A DNA stretch of 64,000 nt from assembly GCF_001421505.1 (NCBI RefSeq), contig NZ_LMKL01000005.1, forward strand, positions 1 to 64,000. Reading direction: 5' to 3'. The first letter of the stretch is position 1. Every line of letters starts with the position of its first letter. The notes below the pieces were generated by a model. That model saw only the letters and a program-made list of their open reading frames with translations. It did no database searches and was not told the origin of the DNA. The translations under genes and the position numbers were made by a program. This DNA comes from Sphingomonas sp. Leaf17 (lineage in GTDB: Bacteria; Pseudomonadota; Alphaproteobacteria; Sphingomonadales; Sphingomonadaceae). This document shows positions 62,283 to 64,000 of the stretch, in pieces.

Positions 62283-63021
62283 GGCGAAACCCTTCAGATC
62301 GCAAAGACGTCGGCCGCATGAATGACATGGCGTGCCCCGTCCGCCAAGCGCAGGATCAGCGCCCCGTCCGGGTCCAGCCCCTCGAACGCACCTTCCACCA
62401 CCGAACCGTCGGGCTGGCGCGCGGCCAGTGCGGTGCCGACCGGATGCGCCCGTTCCAGCCAGCGCGCGCGGACCGCGGTCACACCCTGGCCCCGCCAGAT
62501 CTCCCTCCAACGATCGAACGTAGCCGCCAGCATCCGGAGAAAATCCGCCGGCGTCACCGACACACCGTGGCTGCGAAGGTCGGTCGTCGCGCGGTCGGGC
62601 AGGTCAGGATGGCTGCCGAGGTTGACGCCGATCCCGACGACCACAGCGTCTCCCGCCCGCTCCAGCAGGATGCCCGACAGCTTCGCACCACCAAGCAAAA
62701 GGTCGTTGGGCCATTTCAGCGTCAGTTTCGATCGCGCGTCATAGTTCAGGACGGCCGAAACCGCCTGCTCAAGCGCGACCGCCGCCACCAGCGCCAGCGT
62801 CGGGGCCGGCGGATCGTCGGCGCGCAACCGGACCAGCGTACTGGCGTACAGATTGCCGACCGGCGACGCCCAGTCTCGACCAAGCCGCCCCCTACCCGAT
62901 CGCTGCCGCTCCGCACGCAGCCAAAGTCCGTCTTCCGCACCCGCCTGCGCGAGTGACAGGACATCGGCATTGGTCGACCCCGTCTCCGCGACCGTAATAA
63001 ACCGGCTCAGATCCGCCTCGC

Positions 63022-64000
<979 letters not shown>

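Overview
This window reads as chromosomal DNA of a Sphingomonas-like alphaproteobacterium. The DNA is uniformly GC-rich. Clade-typical genes include an RcdA-family gene (DUF1465), a DUF1467 protein beside RNase J, a cysteine-poor DksA, a large TonB-dependent receptor, several PilZ/GGDEF/EAL proteins, and the order nuoN-birA-coaX-rnj. There is no rRNA operon, CRISPR array, insertion sequence or prophage. The only RNA gene seen is one tRNA-Asn.

Layout. 1-6.0 kb: the end of a TonB-dependent receptor (apparently frameshifted at the window edge), followed by a tightly coupled aminotransferase, S10 serine carboxypeptidase and APC permease, suggesting uptake and breakdown of a peptide or amino-acid-like substrate. 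6.25-8.0 kb: a BigR-like regulator with a rhodanese, divergent from a persulfide dioxygenase-like hydrolase, around an inverted-repeat operator; this looks like a sulfide/persulfide response module. 8.1-15.0 kb: a mannan-degradation locus with an acetylesterase, a GH5 mannanase, a GH26 mannanase and a CE2 esterase, with a diguanylate cyclase embedded. 15.1-17.75 kb: a CDP-alcohol phosphotransferase, an inositol-phosphate synthase and a sugar-phosphate-type nucleotidyltransferase with overlapping ends, probably making a CDP-inositol-derived product. 17.8-18.7 kb: a small patch of unrecognised genes.

18.8-24.7 kb: M1 aminopeptidase, nitronate monooxygenase, RcdA, two DUF465 genes, PilZ and DksA. 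25.1-26.6 kb: a Ser/Gly-rich protein with a sorting-tail-like C terminus and a host-attachment-family protein, converging on a perfect hairpin. 26.8-31.7 kb: serS, surE, an NlpD-like factor, tyrS and a second PilZ protein. 31.7-38.2 kb: recG, sdhE, mfd and an NTF2-fold protein, with two repeat elements. 38.2-45.4 kb: EAL and MHYT-GGDEF-EAL proteins around moaA-nadK, tRNA-Asn and a MarR-like regulator. 45.5-53.7 kb: CoxE-like VWA protein, two small exported or membrane proteins, anmK, rimO, a beta-lactamase-fold hydrolase, an M17 aminopeptidase and tpiA. 53.8-56.6 kb: ahcY with a perfect 22-bp palindrome in its leader, YqgE and a peroxiredoxin. 56.7-59.4 kb: amn between two Ala/Pro/Lys-rich single-TM proteins. 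59.5-64 kb: DUF1467, rnj, coaX, birA and partial nuoN.

Regulatory themes. At least four c-di-GMP-related proteins and two PilZ domain proteins lie in 64 kb. Two palindromic operator regions fit ArsR-type control of sulfur or methionine-cycle genes. Three dispersed inverted repeats lie between genes, one abutting the ribosome binding site of mfd. The most unusual sets are the inositol cassette, the TonB-receptor/S10-peptidase operon, the leader palindrome of ahcY and the low-complexity surface protein.
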